A program made the translations under genes and the position numbers. This document shows positions 11,891 to 24,312 of a DNA stretch of 64,000 nt, one piece after another; position 1 is the first letter of the stretch, and each line of letters starts with the position of its first letter. The stretch is from Theobroma cacao. Its lineage: Eukaryota > Streptophyta > Magnoliopsida > Malvales > Malvaceae. The DNA lies in the NCBI RefSeq assembly GCF_000208745.1, contig NC_030851.1, forward strand, positions 21,304,169-21,368,168, read 5' to 3'. Under the pieces are notes generated by a model, which ran no database searches, was not told the DNA's origin, and saw nothing but the letters and a program-made list of their open reading frames with translations.

Positions 11891-13007
11891 TGTTGGTCCC
11901 AATAATATGTGCTAGAGGGGGGTGAATAGCACAATTTGGCTCTTTCAAAGATTGTCTCTAAGTGTAGACAAAGTGAGACAAATGAAGGAAAGAAAATAAA
12001 ACAAAAACAGAGTAAACAAGACAGTAGAATTTAGAGTGGTTCGGTCCAAGACCTACATCCACTACCCTGATTATCCAACTAAGGATTTTCCAAACAACCC
12101 ACTAGGAATCGGTGAAATTCACAGCTTTCACCAAGCTTTACAATGGCTTTTACAAGGCTTAGTCAAAACCTTTTACACTAGTTTTTCTCGGGCTCAACTA
12201 TAACCCAAAGTGGTTTTTCCAAGGCTCAACCACAACCTATAACAATCAAGCTATCCCAAGCTAGAATAACTCCTTAGAGTGACTTCCTCACTCTAAGAAT
12301 ACAAGAAAATAAGTAAAATAAAGTACCTATAATCACAAGTTGATCTAAATGGCATGAGGTTGAGTGCAGAATACAAGTACAAAGAATGGGCGTTAAGGTA
12401 CAGCAGGGTACAAGAGAGATTTTCTAGTGTTTCAGCTCTTATGTTGTTCAAATCTCTCTAATACTTCCAAAAACTAATTTTTAACTATTGGAAGGCCCTT
12501 TTATACTTGGAGAAACATCTCTGATGGTAGTTTGATAGTTTTCTAGCCGTTGGAGACAATTGAGAGTAGTTCTAGCCGTTACTCTGTCTTTTAGTGCAAT
12601 GGTCAAACTTCCAGATAGAATGCTTTTAGTCGACTAACCGATATCTTAGTTGACAAAGTTATCTCTGTTTTTTGCTCCCTGTCTCTAGCAGTTCTTGTAG
12701 TAAGCACTTAGTCGACTAGCTCATTCCTTGGTCAACTAAGTTGGTTCTATTTCTCAATAATCTTCAGCTCGGCATTACTCCAATTTGAATCTTGGGCAAC
12801 CAACATTCTTCCTTAATCAACTAATGAGCTTCCTCCTTGTTAGGCAGTCATGTCTTATCATTTTATCTCTCTTTTTCCTTTGATATACACTTTTGAAAGA
12901 TTGATTTATTAATTTCATACATTAATTTTCCTGCACACTTAAGTAAAGGCATTATACACAAATGTATAGGAATGTTTTATTATCATCAAAAACTAATGGA
13001 GCCAATA
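11891..13007 (-). repeat. 5' LTR of a minus-strand Sirevirus-like copia element (1117 bp)
   Basis: The plus strand starts tgttggtccc and ends tggagccaata, so the minus strand reads TGTTGGCTCC-like to GGACCAACA, the same LTR as 24313-25398 and 62088-63011. The outer terminus has decayed (ta for the expected ca). Palindromic TTAGTCGACTAA copies occur at 12626-12637 and 12707-12719. It is inserted into LTR-C. Confidence 0.9.
12626..12719. repeat. Copia LTR palindromes (TTAGTCGACTAA type)
   Basis: 12626-12637 is an exact 12-bp palindrome; 12707-12719 is a close copy. Degenerate versions (tagttgacaaag, ggtcaactaag) lie beside each. The same block is in the LTR at 24313-25398. Confidence 0.85.
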
Positions 13008-15151
13008 GTAAGTGATTCAAGAGTAATTGAAGAAATATCAAGTGGGTCTCAAGATTCAAGAAACATAAGGTAAGGGTTTTTGTGTTTTAAGCTCATGGTT
13101 GGTTAAATCTTTGGAAAGATGATGTGTTAATCATTTTGTGGCAGCTATGGTTACCATGGGTCTAAGGAAATTATGAATTTTGTTGGGTGCAATCCAAGCT
13201 AAAACCAAATGGTAAGCTTAATGCTACAATTTGAAGTTTATGATTGGTTTAAATTGTGAGAATGATTGTATGAATATGTAGTGTTATTGTGATGACATGG
13301 GTATGGTTGGAAGGCAAGTATATTAATTAGAAGTTTGGTGTGTAGACATGTGTTGTTAGGAAAGGTTTAAAAGGTTATGGATGTTGGTGTGCATGAATGA
13401 ATATTAATGTTACGCTTGATGGCAACATGTAAATAAGGATGGTGGTACATGTAGACTTAGAAAATACTTGATGGAAGTAAATTTATAGTTGCTGCCATAT
13501 GCTAGGTAATTATTGTGGAAATGATGGATAAACTTGATAAATATCCTTAGACAAGATTTATATATGTGCTAAAGTCATAAATAAGTTGCTGGTATCCATA
13601 ATCTAAAGAATTACGTAAGTAAAGGATAAAGGTCACTTTGGTAAAGAATGTGTCAAGATATAAGTTAGTTGAATAAGGATTCATGATTAAAGGAAAAAGA
13701 GAAGTAGAAATGAGGTACACTAAATATATTGAATTTGGATTGTTGCTAGAAAGTACAAAAGTAAAGGTAGTGTACTGTGGTAGCGTGTCGGAGGAAATAA
13801 GGAGCGACTGGCAAGTAGCAATAGCTAGATATGCCTCCGAACTAATAGCGATGTAACATCGCACTATCGTAAGGTGAGTGAACTTGCATTTAAAATGCTT
13901 TGAACAAATGCATATGTGTTTGAATAAAATATTTGAATATCCTTGGTTGATTTCTTTTAAAATTATGCACGGGAACAAGCTTTTCACAAGTAATTCTTCT
14001 ACGTGGTTAAATAAATAGTGTGCTAAGTTATGTACTTGGAATGTTATGTTGATTTGCCAATTGATTTGTGGCATGTGTGTATTGGAAATCTAGAGATATC
14101 CTAAATTATTGGCAAAATGAATAATGATATTCTTTTTGAGTGTTGGATTGTGCAACTATGTTTATGACCAGTAAAATAATGATTTATGTGAGATATAGTA
14201 CTATGCAAAGATTTTTGTTATGTGTTGATATGTGTGTTATTCTTTGAAATGTAATGTTGATTGATTAATATAACTGTGCGTGTGCAGTGTGAGAGTCCAC
14301 ATGTAGGAGTGCGTGTGATGGTATTGAAATGTGCGTGTAACGAGTGCACATGATGATATTGAAATGTGCATGTAGGGAGTGCACATGATGATATTGCCTT
14401 GTGTGTGTAGGGAGTGCGCAAAAGCTGATGACCGGTGGTTGCATGTATGTTTATATATTCATACGCTATATAGATGTTTATATATGCTATAGAAATGTTT
14501 ATATATGCTATGAAAAAGTTAAGGAAATATTATGTGATTGTATTGAATGTTGAAAGCTGATTTTTTTAAATGTTTTAAACGAGTTAAAAGACAACATGGC
14601 ATCGAGTTTTGTTTATGGCATACAAAATTGCATTGTTTTCAAAACGAGTGCATCATGTTTTCAAAAACTTTCCGTATTGGTTGCTTGTTCCCTTCCTATG
14701 TTCACTCACTGAGTTTATACTCATTCTTTTCAAATTCATGTTTTAGTTTTAGGATCGAAGGTAGTTGGATCCTAGGTCAAGGCGCTCCTTCCTATTCATC
14801 TTTTAGTAGGTTCACCATGCCACTAAATGTTATCACGCATGCCCAGAGTCACTCCGCTGATAGTCAGGGTCATTGTATGTGTATATGTATACTTAATGTG
14901 AATTGCTAAGACTCATTTGTCAAACTATCTATGTGTATTATGATCAATGATGCCATTATGAGTAAATACTTGGATTTTATAAATTGTTTTCAAAGAAATT
15001 ATATTTGAATATTATGAATTATAGATTTTAAAGAAATATGGATGATAGGTGGGCTAATGTACAAGTTCATATAGAAAGGCTTGCTTGGGCCTAGTGGGCT
15101 GTGCCTATTGGGCCTTTGAGCCAGTCATTGCCCGGGATTTGGGCTGTGACA
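13008..15151 (+). repeat. LTR-C, 3' part (truncated by the copia insertion)
   Basis: Aligns in opposite orientation with 18391-21070 of the complete LTR-C. It ends gggctgtgaca at 15151. The 5' part must lie beyond the copia element to the left of the window. The ORFs inside (13547-14074 minus, 14547-14909 plus) have no recognisable domain and fall in LTR sequence, so they are not called genes. Confidence 0.85.
14275..14420. repeat. LTR-C GTGCAC-rich minisatellite
   Basis: About four imperfect units of roughly 42 bp contain tgtgcgtgtagggagtgcac-like text followed by atgatattgaaa. The spurious antisense ORF at 14218-14421 is His/Thr-rich because of this repeat. A similar array is in LTR-B. Confidence 0.75.
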
Positions 15152-16496
15152 TGTAAAGAAACCTCAAGTTACATTTGAGGGGAGTAAGATGAGAAGATAA
15201 TTTTACAACTCTTGAATATAATAAAGGAAAGGTATGGCACACACTCCTTATTTATATAATAAATACCAAATGCATTCAACCATAAACATCCATAACACAT
15301 TATAATGGTCTAAGTCCATAATCATCCTTCTACATTTATAATCATATAATTAACATATAAAACTTATGTTTAATTCAAATTGAAGATCTTATATGTCATT
15401 TGGAAATAATAATCACTCAACCTTTAAAGATATTAATCGAAATAATTTGACGTCCTAATCCCATTACAAGTCTTGTGCTAATTTTAAAGTCCTAGTCCTA
15501 TTCCTACTAGGAATTCAATTAAGCATAGGTTTAGTAATCCTAAACCTTTTACGACTATGAATTTAAATCTAACCCTTATTCTCAATAGGAATCCTAATCA
15601 TATAAGAAATTTAATATTCACAAGGAACCACAATCTAAATAGGTGTTCTAATCTTATTAGAAAATTTAATCCTTTTCGTCTTTAATTTTATAATCCTTTT
15701 CCAACTAGAATTAGATCGTTATGACCAAGAGTTCTATTTCTTTACCAATTTGATTTTAGAATCTAATTTAGGACAATCTTAAACTCTTTAGAATGTATTC
15801 CACTATAATTAGGAGTCTAAATCCAGGTCATAACCAAATTAATACAACTCCTAATTATATAAAGAAGAAATTACACAAGTTAGTGGAATTTTATTAGGTC
15901 TGCATTCCTATGCTGTCCCAAATTCTTTGGAGCCCCATTGTCCATTGTTTGATGGAATTTTGGCACCAATTTAGAGGCATCCCATGCTCCAAACATCATG
16001 CCTAAATCCTCTATAAACCTCAGCAATTTGGAGTATAAACAGTGATGATTTTGCAAGACTCCTTGTCACACATGAATATAATTCTAACAAACTGTTTGTG
16101 TAGAAACATCATTAGATCACCACCCAAACGAGGTGATTAAATGTTGTAAATTTTCAGAGGTTGAGATCATTTTTTTGACCTTCTACCCTCAAAAAATCAT
16201 GCACAAAATCTTTCTCTAAGTCATTCAAAAAAATTTCCAAAACAGATAATGTTATGTTGCCAGATTTTTATTTTTGAAATTTTCTTAAAACAAGTCTATA
16301 AAATCTTTAAGGACTTATTAAATCTATATTTTAAATCCATAAATTAAGACTTTAAAGGTCTTTTGAAATATAAATCAAATATGAAAAACCCATTCAGAAT
16401 TATTGTAAATAAATTTTCAAACTTTGCATCAAATCGACGTATAAACAAGCATAGTTTTTGTAATCTTCATAAAAAAAGATTAAATCAATTAAAGGA
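15152..16496. other. AT-rich region without genes, probably leader/internal DNA of a minus-strand element
   Basis: About 1.35 kb between the LTR-C end and a minus-strand primer binding site. It has no ORF of note. The position (directly after a primer binding site on the minus strand) suggests the decayed 5' internal region of the element owning the LTR-E copy to its right. No protein motif was recognised. Confidence 0.4.
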
Positions 16497-16509
16497 GGCT
16501 TTGATACCA
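16497..16509 (-). other. Primer binding site (minus strand)
   Basis: The plus strand reads ggctttgatacca, i.e. TGGTATCAAAGCC on the minus strand. It lies against the LTR-E copy on its right and gives that element a minus orientation. Confidence 0.65.
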
Positions 16510-16510
16510 T

Positions 16511-17372
16511 CGAAAGGCATTCCATATTAGTTCAATCAAATACCTCAGATATGTCATAAATCATGACTCAGTGTCTACTTATAGCATTCCATATTAGTTC
16601 TCATAATTTAAGACTAACCTTATGAATTTAGGAAACTAGCTTTCCTCAAAGTTATCATGTTTTGGCCAAAAACTTTACACAAGTTAATCAAGAATTGAGA
16701 ACAAGTGAGATACATCCCTTCATATCACTTGAGGTGATGAATCCTCTCTTGACTACTCATTCACCTTCGTATTCTTCATGGCATACCCAAAAACACCTTG
16801 TTTAGCCATCTAGTCACCTCTAGACTCGTAAAGGTGAAATCAAAATATGTCACTCTCCATACAAGATGACCTAGTGACTTAAGTCCAAATACTAGTTGCA
16901 TGACTATCACATGGGAAAATATTCCATTGACACTTGAGTGAAAATACCAAATGGAGTTCTCGCAGTGGGTCATGTTTAGTGAACTTGTTCTTTAACAAGC
17001 ACCTACATGTTGTCCTCAAGTATCCCATATACTTCAATCTATGAGATTGATTGCTTACTTCCCAAGTAAAGAGGCTTAACATGTACTGGTCTTTGAGCAT
17101 TGTTAATGCCCTATCTTGACAATACAATGACTAGGAGCAATTTTAGGAACATGGCTTTGATGCCTAGTGATCTCATAATTATAACAACTTTACAATTCTC
17201 TTGCAAGGCCTTTATGTTCCATGGGTTTCATCCAATTAGTACTTAATAACTCCTTATTATTGCACTAACATGAAGAAAAACCTCTATCACATATAGCTAT
17301 GCAATTAAGTATGAATTAAATGACAATATATATTCCTTGACCAATCCAATTGGCTCAGGGTCATTTACCAAC
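16511..17372 (-). repeat. LTR-E (copia-like), minus strand
   Basis: The reverse complement matches 43057-43870: same order of blocks, including cataactatatgtgataaagg-like and tgtaggtgcttgttaaagaac-like stretches. Its primer-binding-site side differs from the longer copy, so it lacks or has replaced the last part. The overlapping minus-strand ORFs at 16776-16973 and 16879-17127 are in different frames, have no domain and are not preserved intact in the other copy. Confidence 0.7.
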
Positions 17373-18390
17373 ATTATCTCTAGCACATAATTCATACAAA
17401 TGTTTATATGGCCATACGTTGGCCATCCAAGATGAGTTTGTACATGACAACCCTTACATAAGTTCGTATGGCACATCGTTCTTACATACAAAACCATACC
17501 AAAAACTTCAACTGACTTAGGGGACTAATTGACACTTAACTGGAACCTGTTAGATGCCAACATTGATCTTTCTGTAGACAACCCTTACCATGCACCTCTA
17601 TGGTCTATTTATTTGCACATGTCACACAAATGGGTGAGTACTATAATACTTAGTGAGTGGTGCAGATAAAGAAAATCATATATAAATATATATAAATATT
17701 ATAGTCTCGGTGCAACCACATAATCTACCAAACATCTCTAAACATTAGGCATATCACTATTGCTAAATCTCCAATATGAGGGCATATCATCATCCTCAAT
17801 GTCTTCAAAGGTCATCATACATATCATTAGGCTTACCCTCGAAGCCGATCAAAGTTATTCAAAACCATTCTTCATGGCACACTCTAGTTGTCAGAGTATC
17901 AAATTAGAATCATATCGTATTTATTTAAGCCTCTCACAACTATCTCATGTCACATATGAATCAATTCAATGAATGGTCCTCCCCTAAACACAATCAAATC
18001 ATGCTTGGTGGCCAATTGGTAGAGAACCAAATCATGCTCAAGGCAAAGCCGCTAGTTGAGAACAGTTCATGCCCGTGCCAAAGCAACGGGCAAAAAACAA
18101 ATCATGCACAACGTTAAAGCAACCGGTCGAGAATCAAATCATCGACCGGAGTAATATCTCAATGGTTAGCATCACTTGGAGTATTCTCAAACGGATGGCA
18201 TCAAAGCACTACAGGCTAGAATCACAAGCAAGACTAATACCACCACCCTTGCTTACCACAATCCCTGTAGGCATACATTATCACAAGGGATCGAACTCCA
18301 CTCATCCACAAATCAGATCAACGTTCAAAATTCATCACTCAAATCAACCTCAACTCACATTTATCGAGCTTCAGTCGTTTTTAAGCTTAG
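17373..18390 (-). repeat. LTR-D, minus strand, distal part (3' end lost)
   Basis: Reverse complement of about 47080-48090 of the complete LTR-D. The last 180 bp or so (to gggtcatgaca) are missing where LTR-E abuts. The sequence continues beyond the nested LTR-C at 21861. Antisense open frames at 18069-18434 and 18176-18484 correspond partly to the antisense ORF at 47027-47509. Confidence 0.8.
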
Positions 18391-21300
18391 TGTCACAGCC
18401 CAAATCCTGGGCCATGACCGGCGCATGGGCCTAATAGGCATAGCTTACCAGACCCAAGCAAGCCTTATTAGAGATTCTCGATAATGCACTATACTTGTTC
18501 ACCAATCCATATTCGTGCTTAAACCATATTCTTTCGTATCATAACTTGAACCATAATTATAATCAATCAATTCGATCTTTAAAACATATAATCATAAGTA
18601 TATACAATGAAGTCTAAAATCTCCAATTTAATACTTATACCAAGGCCACTATTCATTTACAATTAAATGAACAAAGTGCTACGACTCGACTTCTAGTAGC
18701 GGAGCAACTCAGAATAGGGTACTAGGAGATGCCTTTACCTATATCGTAGTGGACCATGAATGCCGATGAATAGGTTGGTAGCTAATCACTATCTACAAAA
18801 GGGAAATAAGAGAGTTAGTCTCATAGACTCAGTGATCATTAGCTCTGTGAGTAGGGAATAGATGGGAAACAAGCAATAAGCAGATTATTTGAATGATAAA
18901 ACTAGAATATAAAATGCTAAACTTTTAAACCAAACCACAATAAGGATTTTTGTGCCTTGTAAAAATAATCTCGTAAAATCATAAGATAATGCTCTCTTTG
19001 GTGAAACAGTGCCGAAAATAAGTGTAACAGAAAGAGTTTCAATTACCGGAAGCATCATTTGCCATCAAAATATGAAATACAGCATAAAGGTATGCACGCT
19101 CCCAAAATGTGTGGCATGTAAAGAAATCAAAGTGTACAGCCACCTAAATCAACTCATGTTTGTCAAGTAAGCACTGAAAGCTATTATTTAAATAATGAGA
19201 GCTACAAAGAAAATCTTAACTCCCCACCATGCAAGAGAGTATGCGTTGAAAACTTACAAGGCTCTCAGGTAGGAGAGTATAATATCAACATGTGGACCTA
19301 CTTCCACGTAATAACAATCCGAGAGTCTTACTCCATCAGATTCCCATAACCATGGCAGTCTCCACGATGTTGGTTGACATCGAAGAATCAAGCGGTTGCT
19401 ACCATGCACATATGAGAGTCTTACTCAACCAGAGTCACTTGTGGCATAGCCACGTATACATATCATAAGTCATGGCCCCCGCCATGCTTAACCACCCTCA
19501 GCGACCCAAAGGTTCTCTAGCTAGAGCTCACTCGTGCATGAGGGTCATAACTAACCGAAGTGACAGTCGACCTACTCTCAACACACTTGGTTTGTCAAAA
19601 CCATTTTCGAAAGTCACATTAAGGTTTCCAAGTCCTTCGCTTAAAACTATATGAAACCAAGGTTCAATAACCTTTCAAATTACTTTTGACATAAAAGGCA
19701 TGGTGTATTCTCTTATTCAAAGATCGGACTAAAACTGATGCTCAAAACTTGCATTTTAAATCATTTAACTATTTCATTTAAACTATGCATATCACCCACA
19801 AATACAAGGCACAAATTTTGAAGGTAAAATAGTATAAAAGGCTTGTTTTCTGGTTTCTAAAACTCTTTATGTAGATAGCTCATCTATAGATATATCCAAA
19901 ACAATTTTCAAAACAACTTGCATCCACAATTTACTACAAGTCCTACTAGCCCATTCTTTCCACAATAATAGTGTATAAATCATTATAAATCCATTTAGAA
20001 ATCACCTATCAAGGCTAACAACTCATGCTTTCCACAATTGCATTTAATGAAATTGGGCAATGTTTATAAAATGTATAACATTATATAGCTATGGAAATTT
20101 TTGAAATAGGCACCCCTTACTCACCTTACAATAGTGGGACGCTTCGTCGTTATTGGTTTGGGTGCGTATCTCGCTATTTCTACTTGCCGATCACTCGTTA
20201 CTTCACCCGACAGTCCACCACGATAAACTTTTCTACTTATTACTTCCTAGCAACAATCCAAATTCAATAATCTTAGTGTTTATCATTCCCATTTTCCTCC
20301 TTATTGAAACATTACCATCATGTTAATAACTCATAATATGCTAGAATCACCACTTTTCATCACTTAACCTTGAATATGCATATACATCTTAACACATTTT
20401 TACCAAAGTTGCCTTTATCCTTTACTTGCGTAATTCTTTAAATTATAATTACCAGCAACTTATTTATGACTCTAATACATATGTTAATCCTTTCTAAGGA
20501 TATTTATCAAGTTCAACCATCATTTCCAAAACAATAACTTATCATATGGCAACAATTATAATTTTCACTTCCATCAAACATTTTCTAAGTCTACATGTGC
20601 TACCATTCTCATTTACATGTTGCCACCAAACATAACATCAATATTCATTCATGTGCACCAACATCCATAACCTTTTAAGCCTTTCCTAACAACACATATC
20701 CATACAATCCATTTTTTTTCCAAGCTTCCAATTAATATAATTACTTTCCAACCATACCCACGACATCACCAAAACACTACATATTGCACACAATCATTCT
20801 CACAATATTAAACTAATCATAGACTTCAAATTATAGCATTAAGCTTATCACTTGGTTTTAGCTTCGATTTCACCCAACAAAATTCATAATTTGCTCACAC
20901 CCATAGCCACCATAGCTGCCACAAAATGATTTACACAATATTTCTCCAAAGATTTAACCAACCGTGAGCTTAAAACACAAAAATCCTTACCTTATGTTTA
21001 TTGAATCTTGAGACCCACTTCATTTTTCTTCAATTACTCTTGAATCACTCACTACCCAAGCCTTCCATTTTTCTTTCCTTTATTTCCTTGGCCAATTCTC
21101 TCTATTTTTCCTTTCAAATGCATGGTGGCAAAGTGAAATGGCATGGGAGCATGAAAATGGCGTTAGGTGGGTGAAATGGCGTCAGGAGCATGAAGGTGGA
21201 GGAGAAAATATCTTTTGGCTAGAGATAAGAACCAGCCATGGGATAAGGATGAAGAGTCAAAGTTTTCTTTGGAAGCTTTGACCAAACTAATGGTAAAATT

Positions 21301-21860
21301 AATATTTTGCCCTCCAAGGTTTTCAGCCTTTTTAATTGTATTCTCCCACAATCTTTTAATTCTAATTTCTTTCCATTTTTCTTCCTTAACACTTGTATCA
21401 ATAAAATATCAAGTTTATGCTTCAATGTGGTATCACTATAATATTTAAATATTTACTTACCCATGCTAACTTTATTTAATAAAGACAAGCAACCCCCATT
21501 AACGTCATTTTTCTCTGAAATTTCCTTGTTCTTCTTCTCCCCCACTTAGATTTACAATATACTCTTTCTTCATGAAAAATTTAGACATTAAATAAAATAT
21601 TATTTTATTCTAAAATTTTTCACTTCTCTCCTTGGCACCGAAAATGTCTAATTATGTCCCAATTCACTTTCGAATCACTTTTTATATGACTAATTCATCC
21701 TCAATAAAAATATTATTATTTAATTATTATTGCTTTGCTTGTGAAATATTTTACTTCAAATTATGCCTTTCACCATTCATCACTTTTAAACATTGTAATT
21801 AACCTCAATTGGCATCCGATGAGTCTTATTAGCTAACTTATCAAAGTATAGTGTATTACA
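18391..21860 (-). mobile_element. Solo LTR-C (3470 bp), nested in LTR-D
   Basis: The plus strand runs tgtcacagcccaaatcc to gtgtattaca, i.e. TG...CA on the minus strand. Flanks are cttag (18386-18390) and gttag (21861-21865), a 5-bp target duplication with one change, and LTR-D sequence is continuous across it. There is no internal region. An imperfect repeat of gagagtcttactc-type units lies at 19200-19600. The ORFs at 19472, 21163, 21215 and 21219 are short and without domains. Confidence 0.85.
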
Positions 21861-23219
21861 GTTAGGTTCTAAGTACCTTTAAATTGCCAAGGCATTATTG
21901 GATCAAATTCTCTTAACGTATCCTTCGCCTAGGGAAATCTACTCCTAAGGTTCATTATAGCCTCTAGACAACCTAGTCTAGTCACACACAGCATAGGGCA
22001 CCCATATGGTTCACATCACAACACACAAACACCCATTTCTTAGTTTGGTTCTCTAACCTAGGCACTTACATCTAAGCAATCATATATATACATATATATA
22101 CATGCACATATTCTAATACCATGGCAGCACCTTCATCAAGGCATCATGCATCACATGCATTTTAATTCAAACCCACTCATAGTGACAAATTGGAGGTAAT
22201 GCGACCGCTAAGCTCAACTTTGGCCTCCAATCTCCTCTAGCACACTAGCGCATCTAATTACTTTGTTTGTTCCTTAAAACACATCAAAACATTCAATTGT
22301 TAACTAAATCCTAGCTTTTGACAACTGCCAGCTTTTCCAAAATTAACCAAATCTTAGCAATTCAACTATTTAAGCTCAAATCCTTCATTAAGGAGCTAAA
22401 CCCATACCTTAGAAGTTGGATTGCAAGAGTGTTAGCTCTAAATTCTCCAATCCATGCCAAAGAGGGAAAATTACTAAATCTGGACAAAAAATGAATTTTG
22501 AAGTTACGAACCAATTAAATTAAAAATAATTAGTAAAAACATTAAATCTTACCTCTATGACGGTTTCTCAAGCTCCAAATAGCCTTAAATGGCTCTAAAA
22601 ATCAATTTGGGGGTTAGGGTTTTTGGGTTTTCTAAGAAAGAAAGAGAAAGAAAGTGCTGAGAGTGAGATAGGTAGAAATGGCCCGAAACCCCTTTTATTT
22701 TTGTCTTTCCTCAATGATGTATCAATACATTTGGCAATGTATCAATACATTTGCCCATATTTCAAATAAATGTACCAATATTCTGGGGTAATGTATCGAT
22801 ACATGTTCATCAAATTTTCAAATCTATCGATACATCCTTAAATGTATTGATAGAATTCCTCTAGAATACCTCATATTGTTCTTTCTACCAAGAATGTATC
22901 GATACATGAGGGATGTATCGATACATCTTCCCTTGGAGGTAGTTTTAAGCTTCTAAAACTTCTAAAAATCCAAGTTCAATACCTTAAAATCATTCCTTGC
23001 TAATATCACATCTCAAATAGTCATTTAACTAAATCCATACACATAAATTCACAAACACAACATTAAACTTATATCAAAATCTCAAACTGTGAGATTTATC
23101 ACATATTTCCTTAAAATTTACCTAAGTGCCCATTTATCTACATATATATCCTTAAACACTTGGCATACATAACCTATCATCAATGAACTTAATTTACATC
23201 AGAAATTGGGCATGTTACA
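21861..23219 (-). repeat. LTR-D, minus strand, proximal part (U3 start)
   Basis: Reverse complement of the first half of LTR-D (45651-47080). It ends catgttaca at 23219, so the LTR starts TGTAACATG on the minus strand. It carries the ATGTATCGATACAT palindrome cluster at 22717-22926. Confidence 0.82.
22717..22926. repeat. ATGTATCGATACAT palindrome cluster in LTR-D
   Basis: Exact 14-bp palindromes at 22791-22804, 22894-22907 and 22913-22926; one-mismatch copies (ATGTATCAATACAT) at 22717-22730 and 22737-22750; further decayed copies around 22824 and 22841. The spacing is irregular, so this is not a simple tandem repeat. Confidence 0.93.
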
Positions 23220-24312
23220 AGTTGGTTGCTAGCCTAAAGTCCAAATTTATCTAGAAGTCTTTGTTGAGATGTTGTAAACATACTTATCATAATTAATTCT
23301 CCATATGTTTATGTAAATTAATTAAGGAAGGTTTACTAAGCTTATGGTCTAAATTTGGCTGCACATGGTATTTACATATATTTTTATCCTAAATGCTAAT
23401 CAAATCATCTAAGCTCTAGGTGAAGTGAACACGTGCTATTCAAACTCTTGGTCTATTCTATATTCCCTTTGTCAAGTTGCATTTAGAGACCCAACTCAAT
23501 CTAATTGTTGATTAAGCAATTAGAAGCAATAAGCATAAATTTGAAATAAACATCATAATACCCATTAATAATAATTAAAAGAAAGTTAAAATATCCAAAC
23601 TACATGAAGAACTCAACCATAATCCTAGAAAAGATAGTTAGCACATCATATTTATAGCAACGTTCAATATTCTCAAACAATAAGTCATTTTTATAATAAA
23701 AGGTATAGAGAAAAAGAGAAAACTATTGAGAAAATAAACTACTACAGCTAATGAAACCCAAATCTTCTTTGATTTCTCCCATTTTCCTCTTTTGATGAAA
23801 ACTCTTTTCTTTTCTACTAAAGGTTGCTCTAATATTTCCTTTTTTAGCTATGAAAAGGCCCTATTTAAGCCCCTCCAAATAGCCCTCCAATTTAAAAGAT
23901 CAATGGGTGTAAATTCTTCAAGTTACGAGTTAATGTCAAGTGTTAAAGCCACTACTTTGATATTGCTTGGTTAGACGAGGTGGCATTGCAGTGCTGGGAG
24001 CATGGCACAGTAGCACCATGCTTGTTGTTCCATGCTTGGGTTGGTCGAACAAAAGTAGTGCTACAGCGTTGAGTGTATGGCATCGTAGTGTCATGCTTGT
24101 TGTGTTGGTGCTCTGCTCCTTCTAGCATTGGAGTTGTCCTTATTGCAATTCAGTCACTTCCTACATGATTTTGGCCAAGATCTGATCAAAACTAGTTGAA
24201 GTGATAAACAAAAAAGTTGTAGAACTTTTGCTAATCATAACAATTGGGCATCTGTAGCTCGAGTTATGCTTAAGACACCACAACATGTTCTACACACATC
24301 TACACTTATCCA
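23220..24312 (-). repeat. Unassigned LTR-like remnant, probably minus strand
   Basis: About 1.1 kb between LTR-D and the copia 5' LTR. On the minus strand a TATA-like cttaaatagggcc lies near 23850-23870. A block with tgcagtgct, gctacagcg and catcgtagtg suggests a worn palindrome cluster (23975-24110), and 24180-24260 has the wording (agttgtagaacttttg, gtagctcgagttatgc) of old gypsy LTRs. There are no ORFs of note. The family is not identified. Confidence 0.4.

Noticed and set aside
13547..14074. 175-codon minus ORF, longest outside gag-pol
   Set aside because: Inside LTR-C; the matching part of the complete LTR-C (about 19800-20500) is not open in the same frame, and no motif is recognisable.
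14547..14909. 120-codon plus ORF with Cys/His residues
   Set aside because: LTR-C sequence; Cys spacing fits no zinc-finger family and the other copy is not open.
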